The notes: generated from the sequence alone by a model not told the origin. Numbered from the stretch's first letter, positions 24,804-32,969 are shown. The stretch: 32,969 nucleotides of DNA from Synergistaceae bacterium (GCA_012513245.1 JAAZCN010000229.1:1-32969), one strand, 5' to 3'. Numbers and translations: made by a program.

Positions 24804-25709
24804 TTGAGCACAACAGGCATTGTTTTTGACATAAAAAAATACTCTATACACGACGGCCCGGGAACACGTACTACGGTACACATGAAGGGGTGTCCTCTGT
24901 TGTGCTGGTGGTGTCACAACCCTGAAAGCCAGTCGATGACGCCTTCGATCCTTTTCCGGAATGAAAAGTGCATAGGGTGCGGAGCATGTGTCAAATCATG
25001 TCCCAATAAGGCAATATCCACTAAAGATGGATCTTTGACAACCGACCCGGGACTCTGCGACGGATGCGGGATATGCGAAGATGTCTGCCCTTCCGGAGCA
25101 AGAGAACTCTGCGGCAGAAAATATACAGTCGAGCAACTTATGGAACAGCTCAGAAAAGACGAGATCTTTTTCAGAGACGGAGGCGGGGTGACCTTCTCAG
25201 GAGGAGAGCCCTTCATGCAGCCTAAATTCGTTATAGAAGCCCTAAAAGCCTGCGGGCGCGAAGGTTTTCACAGAGCGGTGGATACATGCGGGTTTGTAGA
25301 CAAAAAGGTGATCATCGAAGCTGCAAAAGAGACAGAACTTTTTCTCTATGACCTAAAACACATGGATCCAATAAAGCACAGAAAATATACCGGAGTGGAC
25401 AACGCAATAATACTTGAAAACCTTGTCGCTCTTTCGGAGTTAGGATCAAAGATCAATATCAGGATCCCGTTTATGCCGGGGCTCAACTCTGATGACGAGA
25501 ATATAAGAGCAACAGGGGAGTTCGTCTCAAAGCTCAAAGGGATCACAACGGTGAACATCCTGCCCTATCACACAGCGGCGAAGGGAAAGCATCAGAGATG
25601 GGACATGGACTACAAACTTCCGGATCTTCTGCCACCGACTGAAAACCAAACTCGCAGGGCCGCTCAGATACTGGAAAGCTTTGGCCTTGAAACTCACATA
25701 GGCGGATAA
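24804..25709 (+). CDS. hypE: Glycyl radical enzyme activase (radical SAM), partner of HypD
   Basis: Installs the glycyl radical on the enzyme encoded downstream, using S-adenosylmethionine. The 301-residue protein has the radical-SAM cluster motif C30-x3-C34-x2-C37 in KGCPLLCWWCHNPE. Two extra [4Fe-4S] sets follow in a ferredoxin-like insert (C56, 59, 62, 66 and C85, 88, 91, 95). The SAM-binding GGE lies in VTFSGGEPFMQP. The insert separates this dehydratase-activase type from the shorter pyruvate formate-lyase activase. The start is TTG 24804, ten bases after GAGGAGG; no ATG fits the conserved N-terminus STTGIVFDIKKYSIHDGPG. The name follows from the neighbouring HypD. Confidence 0.92.
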   Translation: MSTTGIVFDIKKYSIHDGPGTRTTVHMKGCPLLCWWCHNPESQSMTPSILFRNEKCIGCGACVKSCPNKAISTKDGSLTTDPGLCDGCGICEDVCPSGARELCGRKYTVEQLMEQLRKDEIFFRDGGGVTFSGGEPFMQPKFVIEALKACGREGFHRAVDTCGFVDKKVIIEAAKETELFLYDLKHMDPIKHRKYTGVDNAIILENLVALSELGSKINIRIPFMPGLNSDDENIRATGEFVSKLKGITTVNILPYHTAAKGKHQRWDMDYKLPDLLPPTENQTRRAAQILESFGLETHIGG

Positions 25710-25851
25710 AGACTGCGTAATTTTTGAAGATATTTGCGCCTCGGGCGCATTACCATAAAGGCGGCAAACCTGAGCACACGGCTGCAAGGGTCGGGGGAAA
25801 ACTTAAAAATACATTAAAGATAACATGACAACAAACAGGGAGGTAAAAACC
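25710..25851 (+). promoter_or_regulatory. Leader between activase and HypD genes
   Basis: A 142-base gap with the hairpin TGCGCC-TCG-GGCGCA (25735-25749). No T run follows, so it is not a clear terminator; it may be a processing or attenuation stem. AGGGAGG (25837-25843), 8 bases before the ATG at 25852, sets the HypD start and rules out the ATG at 25825, which has no ribosome binding site. Confidence 0.45.
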
Positions 25852-28212
25852 ATGAACGAACGGATCAAACGTCTTCGCGACGAAAGCTTTGAAGCGCATC
25901 CATCTATTTGTATAGAGAGAGCTGTTCTGGAAACAGAGTTCTACAAAGAAAATGACAATAAGTATCCGATGCCGGTTATGCGCGCCTTGAACTTCAAACA
26001 TATCTGCCAGAATAAAACGATTTATATTGGAAAAGACGAGCTGATCGTTGGGGAGAGAGGCTCTAAACCCAAGGCTGTATCTACGTTCCCCGAACTGACC
26101 TGTCATTCCAGAGAAGACCTGGAGATACTCAACATCAGGAAACAGCAAAATTACACCGTAGATCCTGAAGACATCAAGATCTACGAAGAGAAGGTCATCC
26201 CGTTCTGGCGCGGCCGCTGCATGAGAGACAAACTTTTTGAACGCATGCCTGACGACTGGACCAAGCTCTACGAAGCAGGCACTTTTACTGAATTCGGCGA
26301 ACAGAGAGCTCTTGGCCACACCGCCCTTGACGGACTTATCTACGAAAACGGAATGCTTGACCTTAAAAAACAGATAGCCGAAGAACGTGCAAAGCTCGAC
26401 TACCTGAAAGACCCCGAGGCCACAGCAAAAGACGAGCAGCTTCAGGGGATGGATATCTCCTGCGACGCAGTCATAATCTTTGCTGAAAGACATGCTGAGC
26501 TTGCTGAAAAGATGGCAGCCGGTGAGAACGATCCCAAACGCAAGGCAGAGCTTCTCAAGATAGCAGATGTCTGCAAATGGGTACCGGCACACGCGCCTAG
26601 AAACTTCTGGGAAGCAGTCCAGATGTACTGGTTCGCGCACCTTGGCACTATTACAGAACTTAACGGATGGGACGCGATGAGCCCCGGTCACCTCGACCAG
26701 CACCTTGCTCCGTTCTACGAGAAGGATGTAAAGGACGGCACACTTGACAGAGAAGCAGCAAAAGAACTTCTTTCCTGCCTCTGGATAAAGGTCAACAACA
26801 CACCCGCACCCCCGAAGGTCGGAGTAACAGCCGCAGAAAGCGGAACATACAACGACTTCACTAATATAAATCTCGCCGGACTAAAGGCTGACGGTACAGA
26901 CGGATCGAGCGAAGTGACCTATATATGCCTCGAGATCTTCGACGAACTCCGCCTCCTACAGCCACAGGGCAATATCCAGGTAAGCGAACGCACACCTGAC
27001 AACGTGATCAGAGCCGCGGCAAGGGTCTTCCGTAACGGCATGGGCTACCCTTCAGTCTTCAACGCCGACATGGTCATTCAGGAACAGATGCGTGTAGGCA
27101 AAACACTTGAAGATGCGCGCGAGGGCGGCACAAGCGGATGCATCGAGACAGGCGCAGCCGGCAAAGAGGCGTACCTGCTCCACGGATACCTTAATATACC
27201 TAAGCTCCTTGAATATGCCCTTACAAACGGAGTCGACATGCTTACAGGCAAGAAGGTCAGCATGCAGACAGGCGACATCAGTGAGTTCAAAACCTTTGAC
27301 GATCTCTATGCAGCCTTTGAAAAACAGCTCAACTACGTGGTAGAGACAAAGATCAAAGTCGACAACTATCTGCGCCATCAGTATGCGACAAAGATGGCAG
27401 CTACGTTCCTCTCTGTAGTTATAAGAGACTGCATACAGAAAGGCAAAGACTATTACAACGGAGGACCACGCTACAACTCCGACTACATCCAGTGCACCGG
27501 TATCGGTACTGTTACAGACAGCCTCTCAGCGATCAAGAAGCATGTTTTCGAGGAGAAGAAATACACCCTTAAACAGCTTGTTGGAGCAATGGTGAAGAAC
27601 TGGGAGGGCGAAGAAGAGATGCGTCTCACCCTTTGGAACAAGACCCCCTTCTTCGGCAACGACGATGACTATGCGGATGATCTTATGAAAAAAGTCTATG
27701 ACAGTCTCTTCAGGACTATCGACGGCAGACACAGCATTCTTGGACCGACATACCACCTGAACATGCTTAGCACCACATGCCATAACTATTTCGGCCAGAA
27801 GCTTGCTGCATCACCGAACGGACGTTTCGCGGGAATGCCGGAGTCAGACGGCACATCACCGAGCCACGGCGCTGACCGCAACGGACCGACGGCAGTCGTC
27901 AAGTCACTTGCAAAGATGGACCAGGTAAAATCAGGCGGGACACTGCTTAACCAGCGCTTCCTCCCCTCCGTACTTGCAGGCGAAGAGGGCATCGAAGGAG
28001 TCAAGAACCTGATCCGTTCCTACTTTAAACTTGGAGGACACCACATCCAGTTCAACGTTGTGGACGAAGAGACTCTCCGTGACGCTCAGGAGCATCCCGA
28101 GGAATATCGCGGACTCCTTGTCAGAGTCGCAGGCTACAGCGATTACTTCGTTGACCTGGATTCTTACCAGCAGGAAGAGATAATCGCGAGGAGCACTCAG
28201 GAAGGGTTCTAA
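25852..28212 (+). CDS. hypD: Glycyl radical enzyme, trans-4-hydroxy-L-proline dehydratase
   Basis: Dehydrates trans-4-hydroxy-L-proline to pyrroline-5-carboxylate, which a reductase turns into proline. The 786 residues include the thiyl cysteine and general base in GGTSGCIETG (C430, E432) and the radical glycine in VRVAGYSDYF (G761). In C. difficile HypD the published active-site positions as I recall them are F152, H160, D278, S334, C434, E436, Y450, T645 and G765. Here F148, H156, D274, S330, C430, E432, Y446, T641 and G761 occur at a constant offset of four. That distinguishes it from glycerol, choline or propanediol enzymes. One difference near the site is ETGAAGKEAY where I recall ETGCFGKEAY. 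No proC gene is in the window. It shares an operon with gntR and the activase and ends at a UUCG hairpin. Confidence 0.88.
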   Translation: MNERIKRLRDESFEAHPSICIERAVLETEFYKENDNKYPMPVMRALNFKHICQNKTIYIGKDELIVGERGSKPKAVSTFPELTCHSREDLEILNIRKQQNYTVDPEDIKIYEEKVIPFWRGRCMRDKLFERMPDDWTKLYEAGTFTEFGEQRALGHTALDGLIYENGMLDLKKQIAEERAKLDYLKDPEATAKDEQLQGMDISCDAVIIFAERHAELAEKMAAGENDPKRKAELLKIADVCKWVPAHAPRNFWEAVQMYWFAHLGTITELNGWDAMSPGHLDQHLAPFYEKDVKDGTLDREAAKELLSCLWIKVNNTPAPPKVGVTAAESGTYNDFTNINLAGLKADGTDGSSEVTYICLEIFDELRLLQPQGNIQVSERTPDNVIRAAARVFRNGMGYPSVFNADMVIQEQMRVGKTLEDAREGGTSGCIETGAAGKEAYLLHGYLNIPKLLEYALTNGVDMLTGKKVSMQTGDISEFKTFDDLYAAFEKQLNYVVETKIKVDNYLRHQYATKMAATFLSVVIRDCIQKGKDYYNGGPRYNSDYIQCTGIGTVTDSLSAIKKHVFEEKKYTLKQLVGAMVKNWEGEEEMRLTLWNKTPFFGNDDDYADDLMKKVYDSLFRTIDGRHSILGPTYHLNMLSTTCHNYFGQKLAASPNGRFAGMPESDGTSPSHGADRNGPTAVVKSLAKMDQVKSGGTLLNQRFLPSVLAGEEGIEGVKNLIRSYFKLGGHHIQFNVVDEETLRDAQEHPEEYRGLLVRVAGYSDYFVDLDSYQQEEIIARSTQEGF

Positions 28213-28247
28213 AATAACAGGAATCAACAGAACAGTTATAAATCACG

Positions 28248-28271
28248 AGGGGCCTTTTTCGAAAGGCCCCT
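28248..28271. terminator. UUCG-capped hairpin after hypD
   Basis: AGGGGCCTTT (28248-28257) pairs perfectly with AAAGGCCCCT (28262-28271) around a TTCG tetraloop. The following bases are AT-rich without a long T run. It separates hypD from the convergent gene at 28298 and probably ends both. Confidence 0.8.
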
Positions 28272-28297
28272 ATAATATTATTGATCCACGTAAATAT

Positions 28298-29305
28298 TTA
28301 TTTTTTTGAGGATTTCAGCTCTTCATCGAGCCTGTGCATTTTAGAGAGCGAATACTTGTCAAGTTTTTTGAGCATGCTATTCCTTGCCGCCATTCCAAGC
28401 TCGGCCTTCGATAACCCGCCCTCTTTCCCTCTATCTTTCCAGCTGATCTTTCTGCCCCTGAAAAAAAGGTCCAGATCTGCCAAACGTTCTCCTGAGTCAT
28501 CATATTCGAGTCCGGAAAGGAACCCCTTTATCGATTCCTCATCAAGGGGAGTAAAGAGTTTCAGGACATATACATTGACCATTTTTCCTATCAGAGTATA
28601 TTCTCTTTTCCAACCCTCTTCCAGTATCGTTCCAATTTGAAGACCCTGAACAGCCGTCCATATCCTCTTTCTGTGGACGCTGAAGCGACCTTCCTTGTCA
28701 CCGATCTGAATGTCCATGCTGTTCCAGTCAGGTGTGCCCATGGAGTCGCCCAGATATTCGTTCTGCCTCATCCTCAGCGTGGCGATGAGCTTTTCTTTTG
28801 TATGCTCGGTCACGTAAAGGGCTTTACTGTACACGTGTGAATGCGGTATTTGGTGGTTGAGCGGTTCATCAGTAAAATAGATAACTGACGAATCTTCCGG
28901 GAGAGGTTCGCTGAAGTAGGGATCGTTCGATATAAGTTCCCCGCCAAAGTCATCCCTTATCTTCTCTATGCCCTTTTTGATGTCCCCCAGAAGTCTCATA
29001 AGTATATAGCCCGGCTGCATCCTGCTTTCAGTTATACCGTCGCCCAGTCTGGCTTTAAGCATCGTGCAAAGCAAACGCTGTATGCAGGTCTCTGAAATAT
29101 AGACCCTGACCTCGTCTTCGCCTCTCGTTTCCCTTCTGAAACGAGCCACCACTATCCGGCTGAATTCACCCGAAACAGAAAAAGCATCTTCGATATCGCT
29201 GCCGGCATATCCACCCCAGCTAAGCAGTATCTGCTCAGCCTTGTCGAAATCCTTGGTAAAAGTGAAGACTATCGTTTCAGGACCGCCTCGCACAAAAAAA
29301 ATCAT
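28298..29305 (-). CDS. Protein of unknown function, 335 residues
   Basis: I do not recognise this protein. It is soluble, without signal peptide, membrane helices or cysteine clusters. The composition is ordinary and the frame is free of stops over 1 kb with neighbour-like codon use, so it is a real gene. The N-terminal half has YISETCIQRLLCTML and the middle has SSVIYFTDEPLNHQIPHSHVYS. The C-terminal ~60 residues are highly charged (FFRGRKISWKDRGKEGG... to SSKK). The ribosome binding site is weak. A possible promoter is TTTGTG-16-TATAAT on the minus strand at 29402-29375. Its place between the hydroxyproline operon and the PLP genes gives no functional clue. Confidence 0.75.
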   Translation of the reverse strand: MIFFVRGGPETIVFTFTKDFDKAEQILLSWGGYAGSDIEDAFSVSGEFSRIVVARFRRETRGEDEVRVYISETCIQRLLCTMLKARLGDGITESRMQPGYILMRLLGDIKKGIEKIRDDFGGELISNDPYFSEPLPEDSSVIYFTDEPLNHQIPHSHVYSKALYVTEHTKEKLIATLRMRQNEYLGDSMGTPDWNSMDIQIGDKEGRFSVHRKRIWTAVQGLQIGTILEEGWKREYTLIGKMVNVYVLKLFTPLDEESIKGFLSGLEYDDSGERLADLDLFFRGRKISWKDRGKEGGLSKAELGMAARNSMLKKLDKYSLSKMHRLDEELKSSKK

Positions 29306-29448
29306 ATGTTCAGGTTCCCTTCTAATATCATTTGAGAAAAGAGGGTTTGTGATATAAACACAGCCCTTTCGGATATTATATACTCAACTGCTGCGGCACA
29401 AACCATGCCACGTTAAGCTATCGGCAGATTCTTTCCAGCGTGGATGTA

Positions 29449-29490
29449 TAAGATTTTGCTGAGCTGTGGCTGAGCAGTTGTAAAAGCGGC
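29449..29490 (+). repeat. Dispersed intergenic repeat, copy B: two 11-bp units
   Basis: TATAAGATTTT is followed by two GCTGAGCNGTK units (29458-29468 and 29469-29479), then GTAAAAGCGGCC. Flanks and units match copy A at 18231, which has four units. Confidence 0.7.
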
Positions 29491-29521
29491 CAAGCTTTGG
29501 TCAAATAGTGGTTAGACTCGG

Positions 29522-29598
29522 CCCTCGATAGATCCTTAGGAATAGCTTGAAAATTACTTACAACGTATAATGATACTGACAAACTGTCTATCGAGGGG
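29522..29598 (+). promoter_or_regulatory. Promoter of the threonine-synthase-like gene framed by an 11-bp inverted repeat
   Basis: CCCTCGATAGA (29522-29532) and TCTATCGAGGG (29587-29597) are perfect inverted copies. Between them lies a perfect -10 TATAAT (29566-29571) with a poor -35. The right arm contains the GAGGGG ribosome binding site (29593-29598) of the gene starting at 29607. The left arm would be transcribed only by readthrough, and could then mask that site. Confidence 0.5.
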
Positions 29599-29606
29599 TG
29601 TGAAAG

Positions 29607-30845
29607 ATGGTCAGACCTAGGATCCTTAAATGTGTACTTTGCGGAAGAGAATATGAACCTTCTGCCGAGAGGTATGTCTGCGACAGGTGCGGACTCGACG
29701 GTACTCTTGATGTGCTGTACGATATCAATGAAGCAAAGAAACGAATTACAAAAGATTCTCTCTCTGTGAGCAGGGATATGTCGATGTGGAGATACAGGGA
29801 TATAATGCCGGTCCTGAACGACGCAGATATACCGAATCTCTCCGTCGGGTGGACCCCTCTTTATGAAAATAACAGACTGGCATCAAAATATGGGGTAAAA
29901 AAGCTATACATCAAGGATGACGGAAGAAACCCCACCGCATCCCTTAAGGACAGGGCCAGTTCTGTAGGCGTCGCAAAAGCTCTGGATTTTGGACAAAAAG
30001 TTGTCGCATGCGCATCAACAGGAAATGCCGCAAGCTCGCTCTCGGGTTTCGCCGCGGTGTCAGGGCTTGAAAGTTACATCTTCGTCCCCGAAAAAGCTCC
30101 TGCGGCAAAAGTGACCCAGCTCCTTGTCTACGGGGCAAATGTTGTTCTGGTAAAGGGAGATTACGCAAAGGCCTTCGACCTTGCAACAGCAGCAATAGAA
30201 AAGTTCGGCTGGTACAACAGAAACTGCGCGATCAACCCTTACCTTATAGAGGGCAAAAAGACCTGCGCGATGGAGATCGCGGAACAACTCCACTGGAATA
30301 TCCCTGACAGGATCTTTATCTCGGTGGGAGACGGATGCTGTATTGGGGGCCTTTATAAAGGCTTCGCGGATCTGCTCGAACTTGGGTTCATCGAGAGAAT
30401 GCCAAGGATCACCGGAGTACAGGCAGAGGGTTCAAGTCCTATATACAAAGCGATAAAAGAGAATTCTGAAAAAGTTGCCTTCGGGCCGGCTGAAACGATC
30501 GCAGACAGTATCTCGGTAGGCGCTCCGAAAAACTGGGCGAAGGCGCTTAGAGCAATAAGGAAAACCGGGGGTACGGCTGTGACTGTTACCGATGCAGAGA
30601 TACTATCTGCCATTCCCGAACTTGCACGCTCATCCGGCGTCTTCGGCGAACCTGCCGGTGTAACGGGCTTTGCCGGATTCCGTAAAATGGCTCTGACAGG
30701 AGAGATAGGTTCGAACGAAACGATAGCCGTCGTCGTCACAGGAAACGGACTCAAGGATATCGAAAGTGCAAAAAGATCTGTCGGGCAGGCGGTCTCTTGT
30801 GCTCCCAACATAGAGGAATTTTCAAGGCTCATTGCTTCACGATGA
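29607..30845 (+). CDS. Threonine-synthase-like fold-type II PLP enzyme with N-terminal zinc ribbon
   Basis: 412 residues. The first 30 residues form a zinc-ribbon knuckle pair (C9, C12, C25, C28), seen in many archaeal and some bacterial threonine synthases. The PLP lysine is K114 in NPTASLKDRAS, the phosphate-binding loop is SVGDGCCIGG, and STGNAASSLSGFAA marks the substrate loop. Threonine synthase turns O-phosphohomoserine into threonine. Homoserine-pathway genes are absent here, and the next gene is another fold-type II PLP enzyme, so a catabolic or non-standard beta/gamma-replacement is a fair alternative. It is followed 42 bases later by that gene and is likely cotranscribed with it. 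The GAGGGGTG ribosome binding site lies in an inverted repeat. Confidence 0.8.
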   Translation: MVRPRILKCVLCGREYEPSAERYVCDRCGLDGTLDVLYDINEAKKRITKDSLSVSRDMSMWRYRDIMPVLNDADIPNLSVGWTPLYENNRLASKYGVKKLYIKDDGRNPTASLKDRASSVGVAKALDFGQKVVACASTGNAASSLSGFAAVSGLESYIFVPEKAPAAKVTQLLVYGANVVLVKGDYAKAFDLATAAIEKFGWYNRNCAINPYLIEGKKTCAMEIAEQLHWNIPDRIFISVGDGCCIGGLYKGFADLLELGFIERMPRITGVQAEGSSPIYKAIKENSEKVAFGPAETIADSISVGAPKNWAKALRAIRKTGGTAVTVTDAEILSAIPELARSSGVFGEPAGVTGFAGFRKMALTGEIGSNETIAVVVTGNGLKDIESAKRSVGQAVSCAPNIEEFSRLIASR

Positions 30846-30887
30846 ACTCACATAAGAAGAAAAATATTTTGAAGGGGGAAATATTCA

Positions 30888-32354
30888 GTGATCGATCTTA
30901 CAATCCACGAAGAAAAACTTAAAAATGCCGTAGACTTGGCTAAAAAGAGGAACGTCCTAATACCAACATTCAAGCAGATGAGGGATCCTGAAAAGTACAC
31001 ACCTGCAAGGATAAAAGAAAAACTTAAAACGACCGGTCTGTGGGACGTCGACCCTGCAAACCTATTCCGGATCACATGGAAGAATGAGCCAAAAAAATCG
31101 GGGGGACTCTTCGGAGAGGTAAGCACCCTGGAATTTCCAAGTGAATTTACGGGAGTCAAAGCCAGGATCATTGCCATCTGCGGGAAATGGTTCCCTACAG
31201 GAGCCCATAAGGTGGGAGCAAGTTTCGGGTGCCTTGTGCCCCGGCTTGTCACCGGACAGTTTGACCCGACATGCCAGAAGGCCGTATGGCCCTCTACAGG
31301 CAATTACTGCCGCGGCGGAGCTTATAACGCCCAGCTTCTTGGGTGCGAGTCGATAGCGATACTGCCTGAGGGTATGAGCAAGGAGCGTTTTGAATGGCTC
31401 CGAACAGTGGCGGGGGAGATAATCGCGACCCCTGGCACAGAGAGCAACGTAAAAGAGATATACGACGAAGTGGCAAGGATCAGGGCATCCCGCCCAGATG
31501 CAGTCATCTTCAACCAGTTTGATGAGATGGGTAACCATTTGTGGCATTACTACGTGACGGGCAACGCGATGGAAGAGGTTTTGAAAAAAAACATGGGACC
31601 TAAAGATAGGTACGCCGGTGTGGTAATTACATCCGGATCGGCCGGTACAACCGCCTGTGGAGATTATCTAAAAGAAATATTCCCCAACAGTAAAGTCGGT
31701 GTTGGAGAGGCTTTGCAGTGCCCGACCTTGTACCTCAACGGTTTTGGTGAGCACCGTATAGAGGGGATAGGAGACAAACATATTCCCTGGATACATAATG
31801 TAAAAAACACTGACCTTGTGTTTGCAATAGATGACAACAATTGCATGGCTATGATGCAGCTCTGCAACGAGCCAGAGGGACAAAAATATCTGCGCGGTCT
31901 TGGCCTCTCTGATGAATTTATATCTCAGCTGCCTTTGATGGGTATTTCCGGAGCTGCAAATGTAGCGATGGCGATAAAGATGGCCAAGTACTACGAGCTA
32001 ACAGAGAATGACATAATACTCACAGTTCTGACAGACTCCATGGAGATGTACACATCCAGGCTCGAAGAAATGCGTCTTAAACTCGGAAAGTATTCAGATC
32101 TGCGCGCGGCGGTCGACCATGAAAGGTATGTACTTGGAGTGGGGACCGACAGCATGATGGAGCTTAACTACTATGACCGCAAGAGAATACACAACCTCAA
32201 ATACTACACATGGGTAGAGCAGCAGGGCAAGACCAGCGAAGAACTCAACGCCCAATGGTATGACCCCGATTACTGGAAGAGCGTCCATCGGATGGCTGAC
32301 AAAATCGATGAAAAGATCGATGCGTTCAACAGAATGACCGGACTGGAAGAATAG
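30888..32354 (+). CDS. Fold-type II PLP enzyme (tryptophan synthase beta/cysteine synthase-like), unknown substrate
   Basis: 488 residues. The PLP lysine is likely K108 in PTGAHKVGASFG, the substrate loop is WPSTGNYCRGGAYNAQLLG, and the phosphate-binding glycine loop is ITSGSAGTTACGD. The core resembles the TrpB/cysteine synthase group, but the protein is longer. An N-terminal ~80-residue extension precedes the core and a charged C-terminal region (from about 400) ends it. I do not recognise a characterised member. The start is GTG 30888, 9 bases after AAGGGGG. The cyclase-family gene begins three bases after its stop, so the three genes from 29607 form one unit. Deamination or beta-elimination of an amino acid is the general expectation; the substrate is unknown. 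Confidence 0.8.
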   Translation: MIDLTIHEEKLKNAVDLAKKRNVLIPTFKQMRDPEKYTPARIKEKLKTTGLWDVDPANLFRITWKNEPKKSGGLFGEVSTLEFPSEFTGVKARIIAICGKWFPTGAHKVGASFGCLVPRLVTGQFDPTCQKAVWPSTGNYCRGGAYNAQLLGCESIAILPEGMSKERFEWLRTVAGEIIATPGTESNVKEIYDEVARIRASRPDAVIFNQFDEMGNHLWHYYVTGNAMEEVLKKNMGPKDRYAGVVITSGSAGTTACGDYLKEIFPNSKVGVGEALQCPTLYLNGFGEHRIEGIGDKHIPWIHNVKNTDLVFAIDDNNCMAMMQLCNEPEGQKYLRGLGLSDEFISQLPLMGISGAANVAMAIKMAKYYELTENDIILTVLTDSMEMYTSRLEEMRLKLGKYSDLRAAVDHERYVLGVGTDSMMELNYYDRKRIHNLKYYTWVEQQGKTSEELNAQWYDPDYWKSVHRMADKIDEKIDAFNRMTGLEE

Positions 32355-32357
32355 CCG

Positions 32358-32969
32358 ATGAGAGTAATTGACCTCAGCTGGCCTATCACAGACGCCATGA
32401 AGGTCTTTCCGGGAGATGTGCCGCCTATTGTCAAAAAGGGCGCTACGATGGAGGGAAACGGCTGGAGGACGACCCTCGTCTCTTTCAGCTCACACACAGG
32501 GACCCACATGGACGCACCCTCGCACATGATCCCTGACGGGAAAAATCTGGACCAACTGCCTAACGAGACCTTCTTCGGCTTTGGCTTGGTGGTGGACGTA
32601 AGGGGATGCTCGGGAAGAAGGATAGAGCTTGCTGACATAAAGGTGACTTCCTCTGAGATCTCCGGAGCCGATTTTCTTCTCTTCCGCACAGGGTGGTCTG
32701 AAAAATGGGAGACGGAGGAATATATGACCGATTTTCCGGTCCTCTCACCTCTCTCAGCTGAGTGGCTTTCAGAGAAAAAACTCAAGGGAGTTGGATTTGA
32801 TGCCATCTCAGTCGATCCTGTGGGTTCAACCACATGTGAGATTCACAAGATACTTCTCTCGAGCGGGCTCATTATACTGGAAAACCTGAGAAATCTGGAT
32901 AAAGTGGGGTACAGACCCTTTTGTATGGCCACCCTCCCTATTTCACTGACAGACCAGGACGGAGGCCCT
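32358..32969 (+). CDS. Cyclase-family metal-dependent hydrolase (kynurenine formamidase-like), truncated by window end
   Basis: The first 204 codons of a protein of the PF04199 cyclase family, whose members hydrolyse amides or lactams such as N-formylkynurenine and isatin with a metal pair. The metal motif HTGTHMDAPSHM is present near residues 46-57, after the usual start MRVIDLSWPITDAMKVFPGD. A second conserved block, GFDAISVDPVGS, lies near 150. The ATG is three bases after the stop of the preceding PLP gene, with no strong separate ribosome binding site, so translation is coupled. The C-terminal residues and any following genes lie outside the window. Function as a formamidase is one possibility only; the PLP neighbours suggest amino-acid breakdown. 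Confidence 0.88.
   Translation, partial: MRVIDLSWPITDAMKVFPGDVPPIVKKGATMEGNGWRTTLVSFSSHTGTHMDAPSHMIPDGKNLDQLPNETFFGFGLVVDVRGCSGRRIELADIKVTSSEISGADFLLFRTGWSEKWETEEYMTDFPVLSPLSAEWLSEKKLKGVGFDAISVDPVGSTTCEIHKILLSSGLIILENLRNLDKVGYRPFCMATLPISLTDQDGGP

Larger units (their letters stand above)
29306..29606. other. 301-bp gap with promoter region and repeats
   Basis: No gene. It contains the minus-strand promoter candidate for the 28298 gene (29375-29402), copy B of the 11-base dispersed repeat (29449-29490), and the promoter and inverted repeat of the threonine-synthase-like gene (29522-29598). Confidence 0.7.

Noticed and set aside
25750..25824. Possible riboswitch ahead of hypD (GGCAAACC resembles part of a c-di-GMP-I motif)
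   Set aside because: The rest of the consensus, including the tetraloop and second stem, is missing. A covariance search would be decisive.
25750..26703. Long open frame (317 codons) antisense to hypD
   Set aside because: It lies almost wholly opposite a strongly supported gene, has no family resemblance or ribosome binding site, and reads like a shadow of the biased codons on the other strand.
29607..30845. Cysteate synthase linked to comB
   Set aside because: Cysteate synthase resembles threonine synthase, but comB is 8 kb away in another unit and no residue I can see favours cysteate synthase.

Overview
The window looks like chromosomal DNA of an anaerobic, amino-acid-fermenting, diderm bacterium. 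I infer a member of Synergistota. The reasons are a glycyl radical enzyme with its activase, an outer-membrane patatin/barrel protein, a TRAP binding protein, a cobalamin enzyme and many amino-acid PLP enzymes. This placement rests on gene content, not on a marker gene. No rRNA, tRNA, CRISPR array, prophage or intact transposase was seen.

Layout. (1) 1-7297: a truncated phosphohexomutase gene (minus) diverges from ilvE (plus). A minus-strand four-gene operon follows: cardiolipin synthase, metallophosphoesterase, YprB-like nuclease, argH. Its genes abut or overlap, and it converges with ilvE on a shared terminator. (2) 7384-10755: two membrane subunits of a BMP/nucleoside-type ABC importer, then a CdaR-type regulator, all plus. 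No ATPase or binding protein accompanies them. (3) 10894-15760: a minus-strand trio, hyuA-like ATPase, fused TIM-barrel/cobalamin-binding protein and TRAP binding protein. It reads like a catabolic unit for an unknown acid. (4) 16012-23254: patatin/BamA-like protein, YitT membrane protein, a small unknown protein, two tandem universal stress proteins, a ComB-like phosphatase and an aminotransferase. (5) 23255-24090: a gene-free 836-bp stretch holding a 447-bp element with 12-bp terminal inverted repeats and flanking 9-bp direct repeats. (6) 24091-28212: gntR, glycyl radical activase, and a glycyl radical enzyme that matches trans-4-hydroxy-L-proline dehydratase (HypD) at every active-site position I could check. 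(7) 28298-32969: an unknown minus-strand gene, then a plus-strand group of a threonine-synthase-like enzyme, a second fold-type II PLP enzyme and a truncated cyclase-family hydrolase.

The most interesting non-coding structure is in the gaps. It comprises a dispersed repeat built of 11-bp units (four copies near 18242, two near 29458), a run of short hairpins each followed by a GGRGAATT-like box (18295-18464), the transposon-like element, and palindromes next to the promoters of gntR, the patatin gene and the threonine-synthase-like gene. The most interesting gene-level candidates are the cobalamin/HyuA/TRAP unit and the PLP pair with cyclase.
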